64,000 bases of DNA from Ornithinimicrobium ciconiae. Its GTDB lineage: Bacteria; Actinomycetota; Actinomycetes; Actinomycetales; Dermatophilaceae. Made by a program: the position numbers and the translations under genes. The stretch spans positions 2,852,001 to 2,916,000 of the forward strand of contig NZ_CP041616.1 of assembly GCF_007197575.1 (NCBI RefSeq), in the 5' to 3' direction. Positions 51,386 through 60,658 of this stretch are shown in pieces (the first letter of the stretch is position 1; every line of letters starts with the position of its first letter). Under the pieces are notes generated by a model. The model saw only the letters and a program-made list of their open reading frames with translations. It was not told where the DNA came from and ran no database searches.

Positions 51386-53680
51386 TCACAGCTCCAGCAT
51401 CCCATCAGCCTGCAGCTCCAGGCCGAGCTGGTTGAGTCGGGCGGTGATCGCATCGGGTGGCAGCTGCAGGTGGTCGGCGAGCTCGGTCAGGTCGATGCCC
51501 GCCTCGACGCCGTCGCGCAGCTCCTCATCCTGCTCCTGTGTCCACGCGTGCCCACCGGTCACCGCGGTGCGGGCGCTGCGCGCGACCGGTGGCGGATCTG
51601 CGACGGGAGCGAGGGAGGATTCGGTCGTCCCAGATAGACCACCCGCGCAGGCCGAGGCTGATGCTGTCGAAGCCAGTGATGCTGATCCCTTGGACGACGC
51701 CCCAGTCCCCCGCGCCACCGGCTCGGCGACGGGCAGCGGGTCGGGCGCGGTCTCGTCCAGACGGCGCAGCGCGTCGAGCACCATCTGCCGGTTGGTGGTC
51801 GGCCAGAACGGCGGGAGCGACTTCTGGAGGAACCCGGCATAGCGCGCGGACATCATCCGGGAGTCGAGGAAGGCCACCACTCCCCTGTCCTGACCGCGGC
51901 GCACCAAGCGGCCAGCACCTTGGGCGAGTTTCAGCGCGGCGTGGGTGGCACTGACCTGCATGAACCCGTTGCCGCCCATGCGGGCGATCGCCTCGGAACG
52001 GGCCGACGCCAGCGGGTCGTCGGGACGCGGGAACGGGATGCGATCGATGATCACCAACTGGCAGGCAGACCCAGGCACGTCCACGCCCTGCCACAGCGAC
52101 ATCGTGCCGAACAGACAGGTGGAGGCATCTGCCGCGAACTGGCGGACCAGGGTCGGCGTCTGGTCATCGCCCTGGCACAGGACCGTGATGCCGGCGTCCT
52201 TGAGCCGGGTGCGCATCTCCTCGGTCGCGGCTTCGGCGGCCCGGCGAGAGCTGAACAGTCCGAGCGTCCGACCCCCGGCGGCCCGCACCAGGGCCTCGAT
52301 CTCATCGAAGGTCTGGTCGGAGGTGCCGTCCCGGCCCGGCGGCGGCAGGTTCTTGGCGACATAGGCGATGGCCTGCTGCTTGTAGTCGAATGGACTCCCC
52401 ACATCCAGGCCGTTCCACGCTGGCCCGCCACGGCCCGTGAGGCCGAGGGTCCCGGCGACGGAGTCAAAGGTGCCGCCCAGCTCCAGGGTCGCCGAGGTGA
52501 GCACGACGGTGCGCTCGCTGAACAGCTTGTCGCGCAGCAGCATCGCCACGCTCATCGGGGCGACCCGCAGCACCGCACCACGCATCCGGTCCTGACTGAT
52601 CCACGCGACGTCGAGCTCGCGCTCCTCGAGCACACGCTCGGCCGTGTCAAAGACATCCTCAACCGCGGCTCGAGCCACCTGTCGGGCCCCGTCAGCTGCT
52701 TCCTTGTCCTTGGGCTTGAGCTCGGACTGCAGCCCCCGGGCGGCGTCGCGCACGGACCCCAGAGCCAGCACCAGCCGATCGGGCAGGCCGGTCAGTCGCC
52801 CCTCGGGCAGCTCGTCGAGCACGGTCTGCATGGCCGTGGCGGCCTCGGTCAGGTCGGCAGTCTCCCCCATCCGTGCGGCCCGCTTGGCTGCTGCCGCGAC
52901 CGTGCTGGAGGTGAGCTCGTCGGTGATGGTGGAGGTCACCCGGTCGGTGAGCTCGTGGGCCTCGTCGATGATCAGCAGGTCGTGGTCGGGCAGCATCTGC
53001 CGTCCCTCGAACGCGTCGATCGCCATGAACGAGTGGTTGGTGACGATGACGTCCACCTGCTGGGCCGCGGCCCGGGAGATCTCGACGAAGCACTCCCCGA
53101 CCTGCGGGCAGGACTGGCCAAGGCACTCCCGCGCGGAGACTGACACCTGACGCCAGGCGCGGTTGGTCACCCCGGGCACGAGCTCGTCGCGGTCACCGGA
53201 CTCGGTGAGGTCGGCCCACTCCCGCAGGCGCAGCACCTCCTCCCCGAGGCGGCTGCGCTCCTTGTCCACTGCGCCCATCGACACCAGCGCACCCTCGTCG
53301 TCGTCGGGGAAGCCGCCGTCGAGCTTGTGCTGGCACAGATAGTTGGAGCGTCCCTTGACGAGCGCGAAGGTCGGACGCCGTCCCACCACCGGCTGGAGAG
53401 CCTCGGCGATGCGTGGCAGGTCCCGGTCGATGATCTGAGCCTGCAGCGCCAGTGTGGCCGTGGCCACGACGACGGGCTTGCCCGTAGCCATGCCGTGCGC
53501 GATCGCCGGGACGAGGTAGGCCAGCGACTTGCCGGTGCCGGTGCCCGCCTGCACGAGCAGATGCTCCTCGTGCTCCACAGCATCGCGCACCGCGCGGGCC
53601 ATCTGCACCTGCCCAGAACGTTCGGTGCCGCCGACCCCTTGGACCGCCGCGTGCAGGAGGGCGTCGAGGTCGGCAGGCAT
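51386..53680 (-). CDS. DinG/XPD-type ATP-dependent DNA helicase
   Basis: 764 residues. Walker A is VQAGTGTGKSLAYLVP; four Cys (CQHK, CLGQSCPQVGEC) fit the 4Fe-4S cluster of XPD/DinG helicases; the DEAH box is IIDEAHEL; and motif VI is QGAGRLVRRGQDRG. The C terminus has a Ser/Ala-rich low-complexity linker and a final helical segment (WTQEQDEELRDGVEAGIDLTELADHL) that resembles a small HTH-like domain. It is likely involved in repair of R-loops or damaged DNA. Confidence 0.92.
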   Translation of the reverse strand: MPADLDALLHAAVQGVGGTERSGQVQMARAVRDAVEHEEHLLVQAGTGTGKSLAYLVPAIAHGMATGKPVVVATATLALQAQIIDRDLPRIAEALQPVVGRRPTFALVKGRSNYLCQHKLDGGFPDDDEGALVSMGAVDKERSRLGEEVLRLREWADLTESGDRDELVPGVTNRAWRQVSVSARECLGQSCPQVGECFVEISRAAAQQVDVIVTNHSFMAIDAFEGRQMLPDHDLLIIDEAHELTDRVTSTITDELTSSTVAAAAKRAARMGETADLTEAATAMQTVLDELPEGRLTGLPDRLVLALGSVRDAARGLQSELKPKDKEAADGARQVARAAVEDVFDTAERVLEERELDVAWISQDRMRGAVLRVAPMSVAMLLRDKLFSERTVVLTSATLELGGTFDSVAGTLGLTGRGGPAWNGLDVGSPFDYKQQAIAYVAKNLPPPGRDGTSDQTFDEIEALVRAAGGRTLGLFSSRRAAEAATEEMRTRLKDAGITVLCQGDDQTPTLVRQFAADASTCLFGTMSLWQGVDVPGSACQLVIIDRIPFPRPDDPLASARSEAIARMGGNGFMQVSATHAALKLAQGAGRLVRRGQDRGVVAFLDSRMMSARYAGFLQKSLPPFWPTTNRQMVLDALRRLDETAPDPLPVAEPVARGTGASSKGSASLASTASASACAGGLSGTTESSLAPVADPPPVARSARTAVTGGHAWTQEQDEELRDGVEAGIDLTELADHLQLPPDAITARLNQLGLELQADGMLEL

Positions 53681-53807
53681 GGCCCAAGAGTATGTCGCGG
53701 GGCCGACACCGCGGGTGCCCACCGGGGTGCCCTGTGGACGAGCGGGTCTGCCGCGGCCGCGTGTGGACACTTTGTCGACCCGCAACTGGCCGGGATCTGT
53801 GCCTGGC

Positions 53808-53821
53808 TAGGGTCAGGCTCA
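53808..53821 (+). promoter_or_regulatory. Probable -10 element TAGGGT for a near-leaderless transcript
   Basis: TAGGGT at 53808-53813 predicts a start at about 53820, adjacent to the ATG at 53821. No ribosome-binding site precedes the gene. Confidence 0.4.
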
Positions 53822-54177
53822 TGAGCGAACACCACCACGGGCAAGAGGTTCTCGACGGCATCATCCCCCTGGGCCGTGAGCTGCGCCGGGCGATCCCGGA
53901 GGTCTACAAAAGTTATGGCGCCCTGCACGCGGCAGCGCTGGGTCCCGGTGCGCTGGACACCAAGACCAAGGAGCTCATCGCGCTGGGCATCTCGGTGACC
54001 AGCCGGTGTGACGGCTGCATCGCCAACCACGCCAAGGCAGCAGCCAAGGCGGGCGCTACGCGTGAAGAAGCTGCCGAAGCGATCGGTGTTGCCATCATGA
54101 TGAGCGGCGGACCAGGCACTGTCTACGGACCCCGCGCCTACGACGCCTTCTGCGAGTTCGCCGACAAGCAGGGCTGA
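53821..54177 (+). CDS. AhpD-like carboxymuconolactone decarboxylase-family protein
   Basis: 118 residues. The redox centre is TSRCDGCIANHAKAA (CxxC with downstream His), as in AhpD-type peroxiredoxin partners. TKELIALGISV and VAIMMSGGPG are family features. It probably acts as a small thiol oxidoreductase or hydroperoxide reductase. An N-terminal HHH run is likely incidental. It is divergent from the DinG-like gene across 140 bp. Confidence 0.9.
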   Translation: MSEHHHGQEVLDGIIPLGRELRRAIPEVYKSYGALHAAALGPGALDTKTKELIALGISVTSRCDGCIANHAKAAAKAGATREEAAEAIGVAIMMSGGPGTVYGPRAYDAFCEFADKQG

Positions 54178-54225
54178 GCCGCTCGGCCGTGACATCACGA
54201 CTCCGCCCATGAGAGCTGTGGTTGC

Positions 54226-54297
54226 GACATGTGCACCGTAAGACCACTTGTTCACGGGATATAACGCCTGCACAAGTCCGCTCGCGGTGCACATGTC
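54226..54297. other. Large symmetric hairpin: 13-bp outer and 6-bp inner stems
   Basis: Outer arms GACATGTGCACCG (54226-54238) and CGGTGCACATGTC (54285-54297) are exact complements. Inner arms ACTTGT (54246-54251) and ACAAGT (54272-54277) are also exact. The internal loops are 7 nt on each side and the apical loop is 20 nt. It lies between the AhpD-like gene and a lipoprotein gene on the same strand. Confidence 0.8.
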
Positions 54298-54376
54298 TGG
54301 GCTTGCGGTGGTCCGCGAGCACTCGCCCTGTGGACAACTTCTGCGGCAGCCTGGCCATGCGTGTTCCGCTGGGCAC

Positions 54377-55861
54377 ATGCGCCACTCACGCCTGCTCCTA
54401 GCCCTGCCGATTACGCTCGCCCTCGCGGCCTGCCAGGGCCAGACCGTCGACGCCCCGGAGACGAGCGCCACCACCGACAACTCGCCACGGCCAGCTGAGC
54501 CCCAGCCCAGCACCCAGACCACCGCCGCGCCAGAGCAGGAGCTGGCCCGTGTCCGGTGGCACACCGACGACGTCGTGCCAGCCTCCGCTCCGGTGCTGGT
54601 CGGCGACGCTCTCGTGCTCTACAGCGTGGATGACGACCACCTGATGCTCACGGGTGTGGATCCGCAGGACGGTGCGGTGCTCTGGTCCAGTCATGCGAGC
54701 GCATCGTTGCGTCCGCGCGGACAGGCACTGAGAGTCAAGGAGGTGGGAGGCCTGGTGGCTCACCTCGAGCCGTCAGATTCCGGCCCGGCCAACGCGGCTG
54801 TCGCCTTTGCGGTCCTGCGCGACCCAGTGACCGGGCACGAAGTGCTCAGGTCCAGCGATGCGCTGAGCCACGCGGACCTGCCGTCCGCCTGTCCGCACGA
54901 CGGCGCTGTGGCGTGCCTGACGGTTCCTGTCAACGGGGACTGGAGTCAGCAGGCGCTGATGTCGGACGGACGGCTCGAGACACCTCCAGAGACCGCCGCT
55001 GGCGTGCCCGGCTGGACGGCGATCGGAACGCTCGGACTCAGCCGGCTTGCCGGCGACAACACCCAGGTGGGCCGCATCGTCGACGGTGAACCGACCTGGC
55101 AGATCGACACGACCCAGACCTACGGTGCTGGTCAGTCCACCGCCACCAGCTGGTTGTTCGACAGTTTCGGCGACGACTCTGTCCTGGTCGGCTCGATCGG
55201 GCTCGGCCTCGAACCGCCGGCTGACGGCGAGGCCTGGGACCTGACAGAGCACCTGACTCTCGGCCTGGACGCCACGACCGGGGAGGTGCTGTGGCGGGCA
55301 CCGGCCACCTCAAACTTCTGCGACACCGACATCACCGGCAACGATGACGACCCGCTCCTGGCCTGCCTCTGGCACAACGGACAAGGCGTGGCCCACGATC
55401 GGGCTCTCACCTACGAAGACATCGACATCGACCTCGTCCGGCTCGACCCACTGACCGGTGAACGGCTCTGGCAGGTGGCTCTCGGAGCGACCACTTCTGC
55501 GGACGGGGAGCCCTCGCGACCCGAGCCGTGGCTGGTGAGTCCCAGCGAGATCGCGGTGACATCCTCCGACGGCCTGCTGATCATCGACGTCGAGACGGGG
55601 GCCGATCGCCCCGCGACCGCCTCGGACCGTCACTGGGTGGAGGACTCTGACCTGGTCGACCTCCAGACGCCAGGCAGCGCCGTCGATCAGGTCCTGCTCA
55701 CCGGCCGATATCGGGTGCTCGACGGCACCGGCGAGCCTGCCCCGGACGTGCCGTGGCCGCTGCCCGGCACGATCGGCATCGACCTCGCGGACAGCGCGGG
55801 CGTGGTCGTGGCGGAGCCGGATGGACTGACGGCCTATGCCGATCCAGGGTCAGACCGATGA
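54377..55861 (+). CDS. PQQ-like beta-propeller lipoprotein
   Basis: 494 residues. Signal peptide with lipobox (LLALPITLALAAC), then a Thr/Pro/Ser-rich linker, then repeated propeller motifs such as VDPQDGAVLWSS, LDATTGEVLWRAP and LDPLTGERLWQV (outer-strand Trp repeats). Such proteins scaffold or bind ligands at the outer membrane face; no catalytic site is visible. It is followed by RelBE with only a short gap. Its base composition is slightly lower in GC than its neighbours'. Confidence 0.8.
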   Translation: MRHSRLLLALPITLALAACQGQTVDAPETSATTDNSPRPAEPQPSTQTTAAPEQELARVRWHTDDVVPASAPVLVGDALVLYSVDDDHLMLTGVDPQDGAVLWSSHASASLRPRGQALRVKEVGGLVAHLEPSDSGPANAAVAFAVLRDPVTGHEVLRSSDALSHADLPSACPHDGAVACLTVPVNGDWSQQALMSDGRLETPPETAAGVPGWTAIGTLGLSRLAGDNTQVGRIVDGEPTWQIDTTQTYGAGQSTATSWLFDSFGDDSVLVGSIGLGLEPPADGEAWDLTEHLTLGLDATTGEVLWRAPATSNFCDTDITGNDDDPLLACLWHNGQGVAHDRALTYEDIDIDLVRLDPLTGERLWQVALGATTSADGEPSRPEPWLVSPSEIAVTSSDGLLIIDVETGADRPATASDRHWVEDSDLVDLQTPGSAVDQVLLTGRYRVLDGTGEPAPDVPWPLPGTIGIDLADSAGVVVAEPDGLTAYADPGSDR

Positions 55862-55892
55862 GTCCGGGCGCCGAGGCGCTCTGGCAGGTGCC

Positions 55893-55906
55893 CTATAGTT
55901 ATATAG
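55893..55906 (+). promoter_or_regulatory. Operator/-10 region of relBE
   Basis: CTATA-GTTA-TATAG (55893-55906) is a perfect inverted repeat that also contains -10-like TATAGT and TATATA. It lies 24 bp before the antitoxin ATG, a usual site for autoregulation by the toxin-antitoxin complex. Confidence 0.6.
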
Positions 55907-55929
55907 AAGCACGAGATGGAGGTGCCACG

Positions 55930-56163
55930 ATGGCGACGAAGCAGCTCAACACCAGTGTTGACTCATCGCTCTACGAGCGACTCGACCGCCTGGCGACCCG
56001 AACCGGTCGGTCTCGGTCCCATTACGCGGCCGAGTTCATCGAGCGCGGGCTGAACGACCTGGAGGACCACTACCTGCTCAAGGACTCCCTGCAGGAGTTC
56101 TACGCCACCGACGAGGAGTCGATCGCGCACGAGGATGTGGACTGGGACGCTCTCGGTCGATGA
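55930..56163 (+). CDS. RelB/CopG-type ribbon-helix-helix antitoxin
   Basis: 77 residues: KQLNTSVDSSLYERLDRLATRTGRSRSHYAAEFIERGLNDLEDHYL is an RHH DNA-binding domain, followed by an acidic C terminus (DEESIAHEDVDWDALGR) that would wrap the toxin. It overlaps relE by 4 bp (ATGA). The GAGATGGAGG region is the ribosome-binding site. It has all features of a complete antitoxin. Confidence 0.92.
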   Translation: MATKQLNTSVDSSLYERLDRLATRTGRSRSHYAAEFIERGLNDLEDHYLLKDSLQEFYATDEESIAHEDVDWDALGR

Positions 56164-56417
56164 GCTACCAGGTCGGCTACACACCGAAGGCGCTCAAGGA
56201 GATCGGAAGGCTCGACCGGGCGCAGGTGAAGCGGATCCGGCGGTTCTTCGAGGAGACCCTCGACCTGGAGAACCCCCGATCTCGCGGCAAACCTCTCAAT
56301 GGCCCGGCCGAGTGGCGATACCGGATCGGAGACTATCGGCTCCTGTGCCTCATCGAGGACCACGTTCTCATCGTCCTCGTGGTGAGGGTGGCGCACCGGC
56401 GCGAGGTGTATCGCTGA
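56160..56417 (+). CDS. RelE/ParE-superfamily toxin
   Basis: 85 residues: YQVGYTPKALKEIGRLDRAQVKRIRRFFEETL, then PLNGPAEWRYRIGDYRLLCLIEDHVLIVLVVRVAHRREVYR. The basic surface (Arg, His) and the final RREVY are typical of RelE mRNA interferases. It overlaps the antitoxin by 4 bp, so they form an intact toxin-antitoxin pair, in contrast to the decayed Phd/VapC module at 28.4 kb. Confidence 0.93.
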   Translation: MSYQVGYTPKALKEIGRLDRAQVKRIRRFFEETLDLENPRSRGKPLNGPAEWRYRIGDYRLLCLIEDHVLIVLVVRVAHRREVYR

Positions 56418-56444
56418 CTCAGAAGGATGTCGCGACCACTCCCC

Positions 56445-59096
56445 TCAGCGGTTCGTGATCCCGTCCGGCGCACAGATGTAGTGGGCAACCATGGCCGTCC
56501 AGCCCGTCTGGTGCGAGGCGCCGAGGCCGGTGCCGTTGTCGCCGTTGAAGTATTCGCTGAACGTCGGGTGCACGTCCCACAGCGGTCCGCTCGGGTGATG
56601 GATCGGCGTGCTCGGCCGCCTCCCATCCGGTCCGGGGCGGAACAACGAGACCAGCCGCTGCTCGATCTCGGTCGCGACGTCGGTCAACGACAGCCGGTTG
56701 TCGGAGCCGGTCGGGAACTCGACCCGCATGTCGATCCCGGCTCCGCGGCCATAGATCCGCACGGCATCCGTGAGCATGGCATTGACCGGGAACCAGATCG
56801 GGCCTCGCCAGTTGGAGTTGCCGCCGAACATGCCGGACCGGGACTCCGCAGGCTCATAGCGCAGGCCGAGCTCATCGTTGCCGATCCGGACCGTCAGGCC
56901 CTCCCGGTGCGCAGCGGACAGCGAGCGGATGCCGTGCGGCGCCAGGAACTCGCCCTCATCGAGCAGGTAACCGACCAACGAGCCAAGCTGCTCCTGGCTG
57001 AGCATTGACAGCGTGCGGACCGAGTAGCCGTGGAAGTTCGTGTGCAGCAACGCATCCTGCAACTCAGGACGCCGCTCGGTCCATCCGCGCAGGAAGTCGG
57101 TCAGGTCCGGGAGCTCCTGGGCCACCCAGTTGGGCAGGATGGACACCCCGGTCAGGGGCAGCAGCCCGACCATCGAGCGGACCGGCATACGGTGTGCCGT
57201 GCCGTCGCTCTCGACGAGCACGTCCTGGAAGAAGCGCATCTCCGGGTCCCACAGCGAGGTGTGGTCGGCGCCGATGTCCTCCATCGTCTCCGCGATGGCC
57301 AGGAAGTGCACCAGGAACTTGGTGGCGACCTCGTCCCATGCCGGGTCCTCACGGGCCAGCTCCACCGCCATCCGCAGCATCCGCAGGCAGAACATCCCCA
57401 TCCACGCGGTCGCGTCGGCCTGCTCCAGGCGCCCACCGCCGGGCAGTTCGTCGGAGCGGTCGAACAGCCCGACGTTGTCCATCCCGAGGAAGCCGCCCTC
57501 AAAGACATTGGACCCGTCAGCGTCCTTGCGATTGACCCACCATGGGAAGTTGAGCAGCATCTTGAGCACGATCCGCTGCAGGAAGTCGCGGTCCTGGTTG
57601 CCGTCGATGCTGTAGACCTGCCACGCCGCCCACGGGTGCACCGGCGGGTTGACGTCGGAGAAGTTCCACTCATAGGCCGGCAGCTGCCCGTTGGGGTGCA
57701 TCGCCCACTCGCGGCACATCAGCAGCAACTGGAACTTGGCGAAGGCCGGATCGACGTGCGCCAGCGGCACGGTGTGGAAGGCCAGGTCCCAGGTCGCAAA
57801 CCAGGGATACTCCCACTCGTCGGGCATCGAGATGACCTCGGCGAGGTTGACGTGCTGCCAGTGCACATTGCGGCCGGTATGCCGGTCCGCTCGCTGCGGA
57901 GGTGGCGGCGGCTGGCCCGGGTCGCCGGCGAGCCACCGGGGCACGTCATACAGATAGAGCTGCTTGCCCCACTGGAGACCGGCGAAGGCGCGGCGCGCGA
58001 TGTGCCGGTCGTCGTCACTGGTGCCCTCGGGGAGCACCCCGGCATAGAACTCGTCGGCCTCGTCGCGACGCGTCGCAAGGACCTCGTCGTTGGGCTGGAC
58101 CTCCTGCTCCGGCTGGGCGGTGAGCCGCAGGCGCACGGTCACGCTCTGCCCCGGGCCGACCTGGTCGAACTGCCACCAGAGAGCCGCCTTGGTGCCGGTC
58201 TGCTCCGGATTGCCGGCGTCCTCGCCGTGGACGATCGCCCGCTCGACGACATCCTTCGGGTATGCCGTGTGCCCGGCCGGGACGGCGTCCTCACCGTAGA
58301 GCGCCGCGTGGTTGGTCTCGTTGTCGCAGAACAGAACCCGGGGTCCGCCCTCCGCTGACAACCGGACCTGGCCCAGCTCGTGGTGGCGAGCCAGCAGGGT
58401 CACCTGCCCCTCGGCATACTCCCCCTGGCTGTCCAGGACGATCTCAGGACGCCGGTCGTCGAGGCCCCACGACCAGGTGTTGCGGAACCACAACTGCGGC
58501 ACGAGGTGCAGCGGCGCGGGGTCCGGCCCGTGATTGGTCGCGGTGACCTCCATGACGATGTCCGTGGGTGAGGCCTTGGCGTGGGTCACGACGACGTCGA
58601 AGAACCGATCCTCCTGCAGCACACCGGCGTCGGACAGCTCGAACTCGTCGTCGTCATAGCCTCGGGCGGCATTGCCGTCGATCAGCTCCTGGTAGGGGAA
58701 GGCGGCCTGGGGGTAGCGGTAGAGCCACTGGGCATAGCTGTGGGTCGGCGTGCCGTCGAGGGCCCACCAGTACTCCTTGGCGTCCTCGCCGTGGTTGCCC
58801 TGCGGGTTGGTCAGCCCGAACAGCCGCTCCTTGAGCCGGTCGTCGCGCCCGTTCCACAGCGCCAGCCCCAGGTTGAGGAAGCCGTCGATGTCGCAGAGGC
58901 CGGCCAGGCCGTCCTCACCCCAGCGATAGGCCCGCTGGTGCGCGTGGGCGAACGGGAAGTGGTCCCAGGCGTTGCCGTCGGCGGAGTAGTCCTCGCGGAC
59001 CGTGCCCCACTGCCGGGCGGAGACGTAGGGACCCCACTGGCGCCAGGGCGCGCGCGGGTCGTCGGACTCGTCGATGCGTTGCTGCTCGGCGTTCAC
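56445..59096 (-). CDS. GH63-like glucosidase/mannosylglycerate hydrolase-family protein
   Basis: 883 residues, a GH63/MGH1-like (alpha/alpha)6 barrel enzyme. The N terminus WRQWGPYVSARQWGTVREDYSADGNAWDHFPF and the C-terminal GNSNWRGPIWFPVN and FSEYFNGDNGTGLGASHQTGWTA blocks are characteristic. Bacterial relatives hydrolyse mannosylglycerate, glucosylglycerate or small alpha-glucosides. GTG 59096 matches the family start; an ATG 17 codons upstream is possible. There is no signal peptide, so it is cytoplasmic. It lies convergent to RelE. Confidence 0.88.
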   Translation of the reverse strand: MNAEQQRIDESDDPRAPWRQWGPYVSARQWGTVREDYSADGNAWDHFPFAHAHQRAYRWGEDGLAGLCDIDGFLNLGLALWNGRDDRLKERLFGLTNPQGNHGEDAKEYWWALDGTPTHSYAQWLYRYPQAAFPYQELIDGNAARGYDDDEFELSDAGVLQEDRFFDVVVTHAKASPTDIVMEVTATNHGPDPAPLHLVPQLWFRNTWSWGLDDRRPEIVLDSQGEYAEGQVTLLARHHELGQVRLSAEGGPRVLFCDNETNHAALYGEDAVPAGHTAYPKDVVERAIVHGEDAGNPEQTGTKAALWWQFDQVGPGQSVTVRLRLTAQPEQEVQPNDEVLATRRDEADEFYAGVLPEGTSDDDRHIARRAFAGLQWGKQLYLYDVPRWLAGDPGQPPPPPQRADRHTGRNVHWQHVNLAEVISMPDEWEYPWFATWDLAFHTVPLAHVDPAFAKFQLLLMCREWAMHPNGQLPAYEWNFSDVNPPVHPWAAWQVYSIDGNQDRDFLQRIVLKMLLNFPWWVNRKDADGSNVFEGGFLGMDNVGLFDRSDELPGGGRLEQADATAWMGMFCLRMLRMAVELAREDPAWDEVATKFLVHFLAIAETMEDIGADHTSLWDPEMRFFQDVLVESDGTAHRMPVRSMVGLLPLTGVSILPNWVAQELPDLTDFLRGWTERRPELQDALLHTNFHGYSVRTLSMLSQEQLGSLVGYLLDEGEFLAPHGIRSLSAAHREGLTVRIGNDELGLRYEPAESRSGMFGGNSNWRGPIWFPVNAMLTDAVRIYGRGAGIDMRVEFPTGSDNRLSLTDVATEIEQRLVSLFRPGPDGRRPSTPIHHPSGPLWDVHPTFSEYFNGDNGTGLGASHQTGWTAMVAHYICAPDGITNR

Positions 59097-59236
59097 GTCC
59101 CGAGCCTGCCACAACTCTTGGGGAGGTCCGGTCCGCCCGTCGGGCATCCTGAGGGAGGTTGGAACGGTCAGCGAGCACCCTGTGGGACATTCGGGCCGAC
59201 CCCCTAGTAGTGGCGCACGCCCTCCCCCAGTTCCCC

Positions 59237-60256
59237 TCAGGCGGTGCGCTGCTGCGGCGGTGACAGGTGCGGGTGGTGCACCTCCGTGACATCGGGGTGG
59301 GCCCGGACCCGGCTCTTGAGCAGGTTCTCCCCATAGACACCCAGGATCGGGTTGCTCTCATCGAGCGTGACGCCAGGTGCCTGCGCGGCCAGCTCCTCGG
59401 GCAACGTGAGCTTCGGGAAGGTCGCATCGAGCGCGGGGTTGTGGAAGTAGGGCACCGAGATGCGGTCCGTCCCCGGCTCCGGTGCTAGGACACGGTGGTT
59501 GGTGGCCTTGAGATAGCCGTCGGTGGCCCACTCGAGCATCTCGCCGATGTTGACGATGAAGGCTCCCTCGATCGGCGGAGCGTCCAGCGGCTCCCCGTGT
59601 CGCTCGACCTGCAGGCCGGCCTTGCCTGGCTCGACATAGAGGAGGGTCAGCACCCCGGGATCGTTGTGCCACCCGACACCCTGCGTGGTGCCGCCCTCGA
59701 CCCGGCCCGGATAGCGCACCACCTTGGTCAGGGTCGCCGGGGTGTCACCGAAGGTCGCGTCGAAGACGTCGCGGGGCTGCTCTAGGGACTCGGCCCACTC
59801 GGCCAGCAGGCGGGTCGCCACCCCAGACAGGCTCGCGTTCCAGGTCTCGACAACCTCCCGCACGCGCGGGAGCGCCGTCGGCCACAGGTTCGGCCCCTGC
59901 AGCGCCCAGTAGTCCGGGACCGCCGGGCCGCTCGGGACGGCGGCACGCTCGGGACCGATGTCGATCTGCTCACGCCAGTCGACCTTGCCCTGGGTGCGCT
60001 CCCCGCCGACGCGGGTGTAGCCGCGGTAGTGCGGGCTGGTCACGTTCTCGATCTCCAACTTGTCGGCCTCGGGGAGGGCGAAGAACTCTCGGGCGACGCT
60101 GATGATGTCGCCGGTCAGGGACGGGTCGATGCCGTGTCCGACGAGGTAGAAGAAGCCGTAGTCGTGGGTGGCCTCGCGCAACTGCTCCCGGAACTGGGCG
60201 GCAGTGGCGGGGTCGTCGGCAAGAGAGAGGTCGAGGACGGGCAGGTGGTCGGTCAT
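59237..60256 (-). CDS. Isopenicillin N synthase-like 2-oxoglutarate/Fe(II) oxygenase
   Basis: 339 residues. The iron triad is His-x-Asp in GWHNDPGVL and His in ATNHRVL; the 2-oxoglutarate-binding Arg is in DRISVPYFHNP (RxS). The N-terminal DIOX_N motif is FREQLREATHDYGFFYLVGHG. These enzymes hydroxylate or desaturate small molecules; no biosynthetic cluster is adjacent. ATG 60256 has GAAGGAAA upstream. The substrate is unknown. Confidence 0.9.
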   Translation of the reverse strand: MTDHLPVLDLSLADDPATAAQFREQLREATHDYGFFYLVGHGIDPSLTGDIISVAREFFALPEADKLEIENVTSPHYRGYTRVGGERTQGKVDWREQIDIGPERAAVPSGPAVPDYWALQGPNLWPTALPRVREVVETWNASLSGVATRLLAEWAESLEQPRDVFDATFGDTPATLTKVVRYPGRVEGGTTQGVGWHNDPGVLTLLYVEPGKAGLQVERHGEPLDAPPIEGAFIVNIGEMLEWATDGYLKATNHRVLAPEPGTDRISVPYFHNPALDATFPKLTLPEELAAQAPGVTLDESNPILGVYGENLLKSRVRAHPDVTEVHHPHLSPPQQRTA

Positions 60257-60658
60257 GGGTCAGTTTCCTTCGAGGGATGCCAGAGGGGCTGGGTGCAGGT
60301 ATGCCGGGTGCCTGGGCTGACACACGCGTGCAGTACCGCAGGGGGCGAGCAGGCGCGCTGTCGCAGTCAGGGACGACGCAGGACAGGCTGGGCGGTCGTC
60401 AGCGACGACAGAGAGCGCTGGCGGTGGAACCGAGGTCCACGTGGAGGCGGCGCACGAGCGGCGCGGAGTCCTCGTTAGCAAACATGGTCTTATCGTAAGC
60501 ATCATGTCGAGTTAGGCAGAACGCGGGGTCGTCCACGCCCCGAGACGTGACCTCGGGTGCGCGTGGTGGGGAGCGGTTTGCGTGGGAAGCGTGCTCGCTC
60601 GTTCGTGGCGTTTCGGCAGGTCAGGGCATTGTCAGTGGTGGGTGGTTAGATCATCTGT
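60257..60658. other. 402-bp intergenic region between oxygenase and DUF222 genes
   Basis: No convincing gene, tRNA or strong hairpin. Reading frames are open on both strands but have poor starts and unnatural composition. It should contain divergent promoters; a possible -10 (TAGATC, 60647-60652) is exactly 12 bp before the DUF222 ATG. Confidence 0.5.

Noticed and set aside
60260..60505. 81-codon minus-strand open frame in the gap upstream of the oxygenase gene
   Set aside because: No ribosome-binding site or recognisable motif, and composition like random high-GC sequence. The conserved oxygenase start at 60256 lies downstream.
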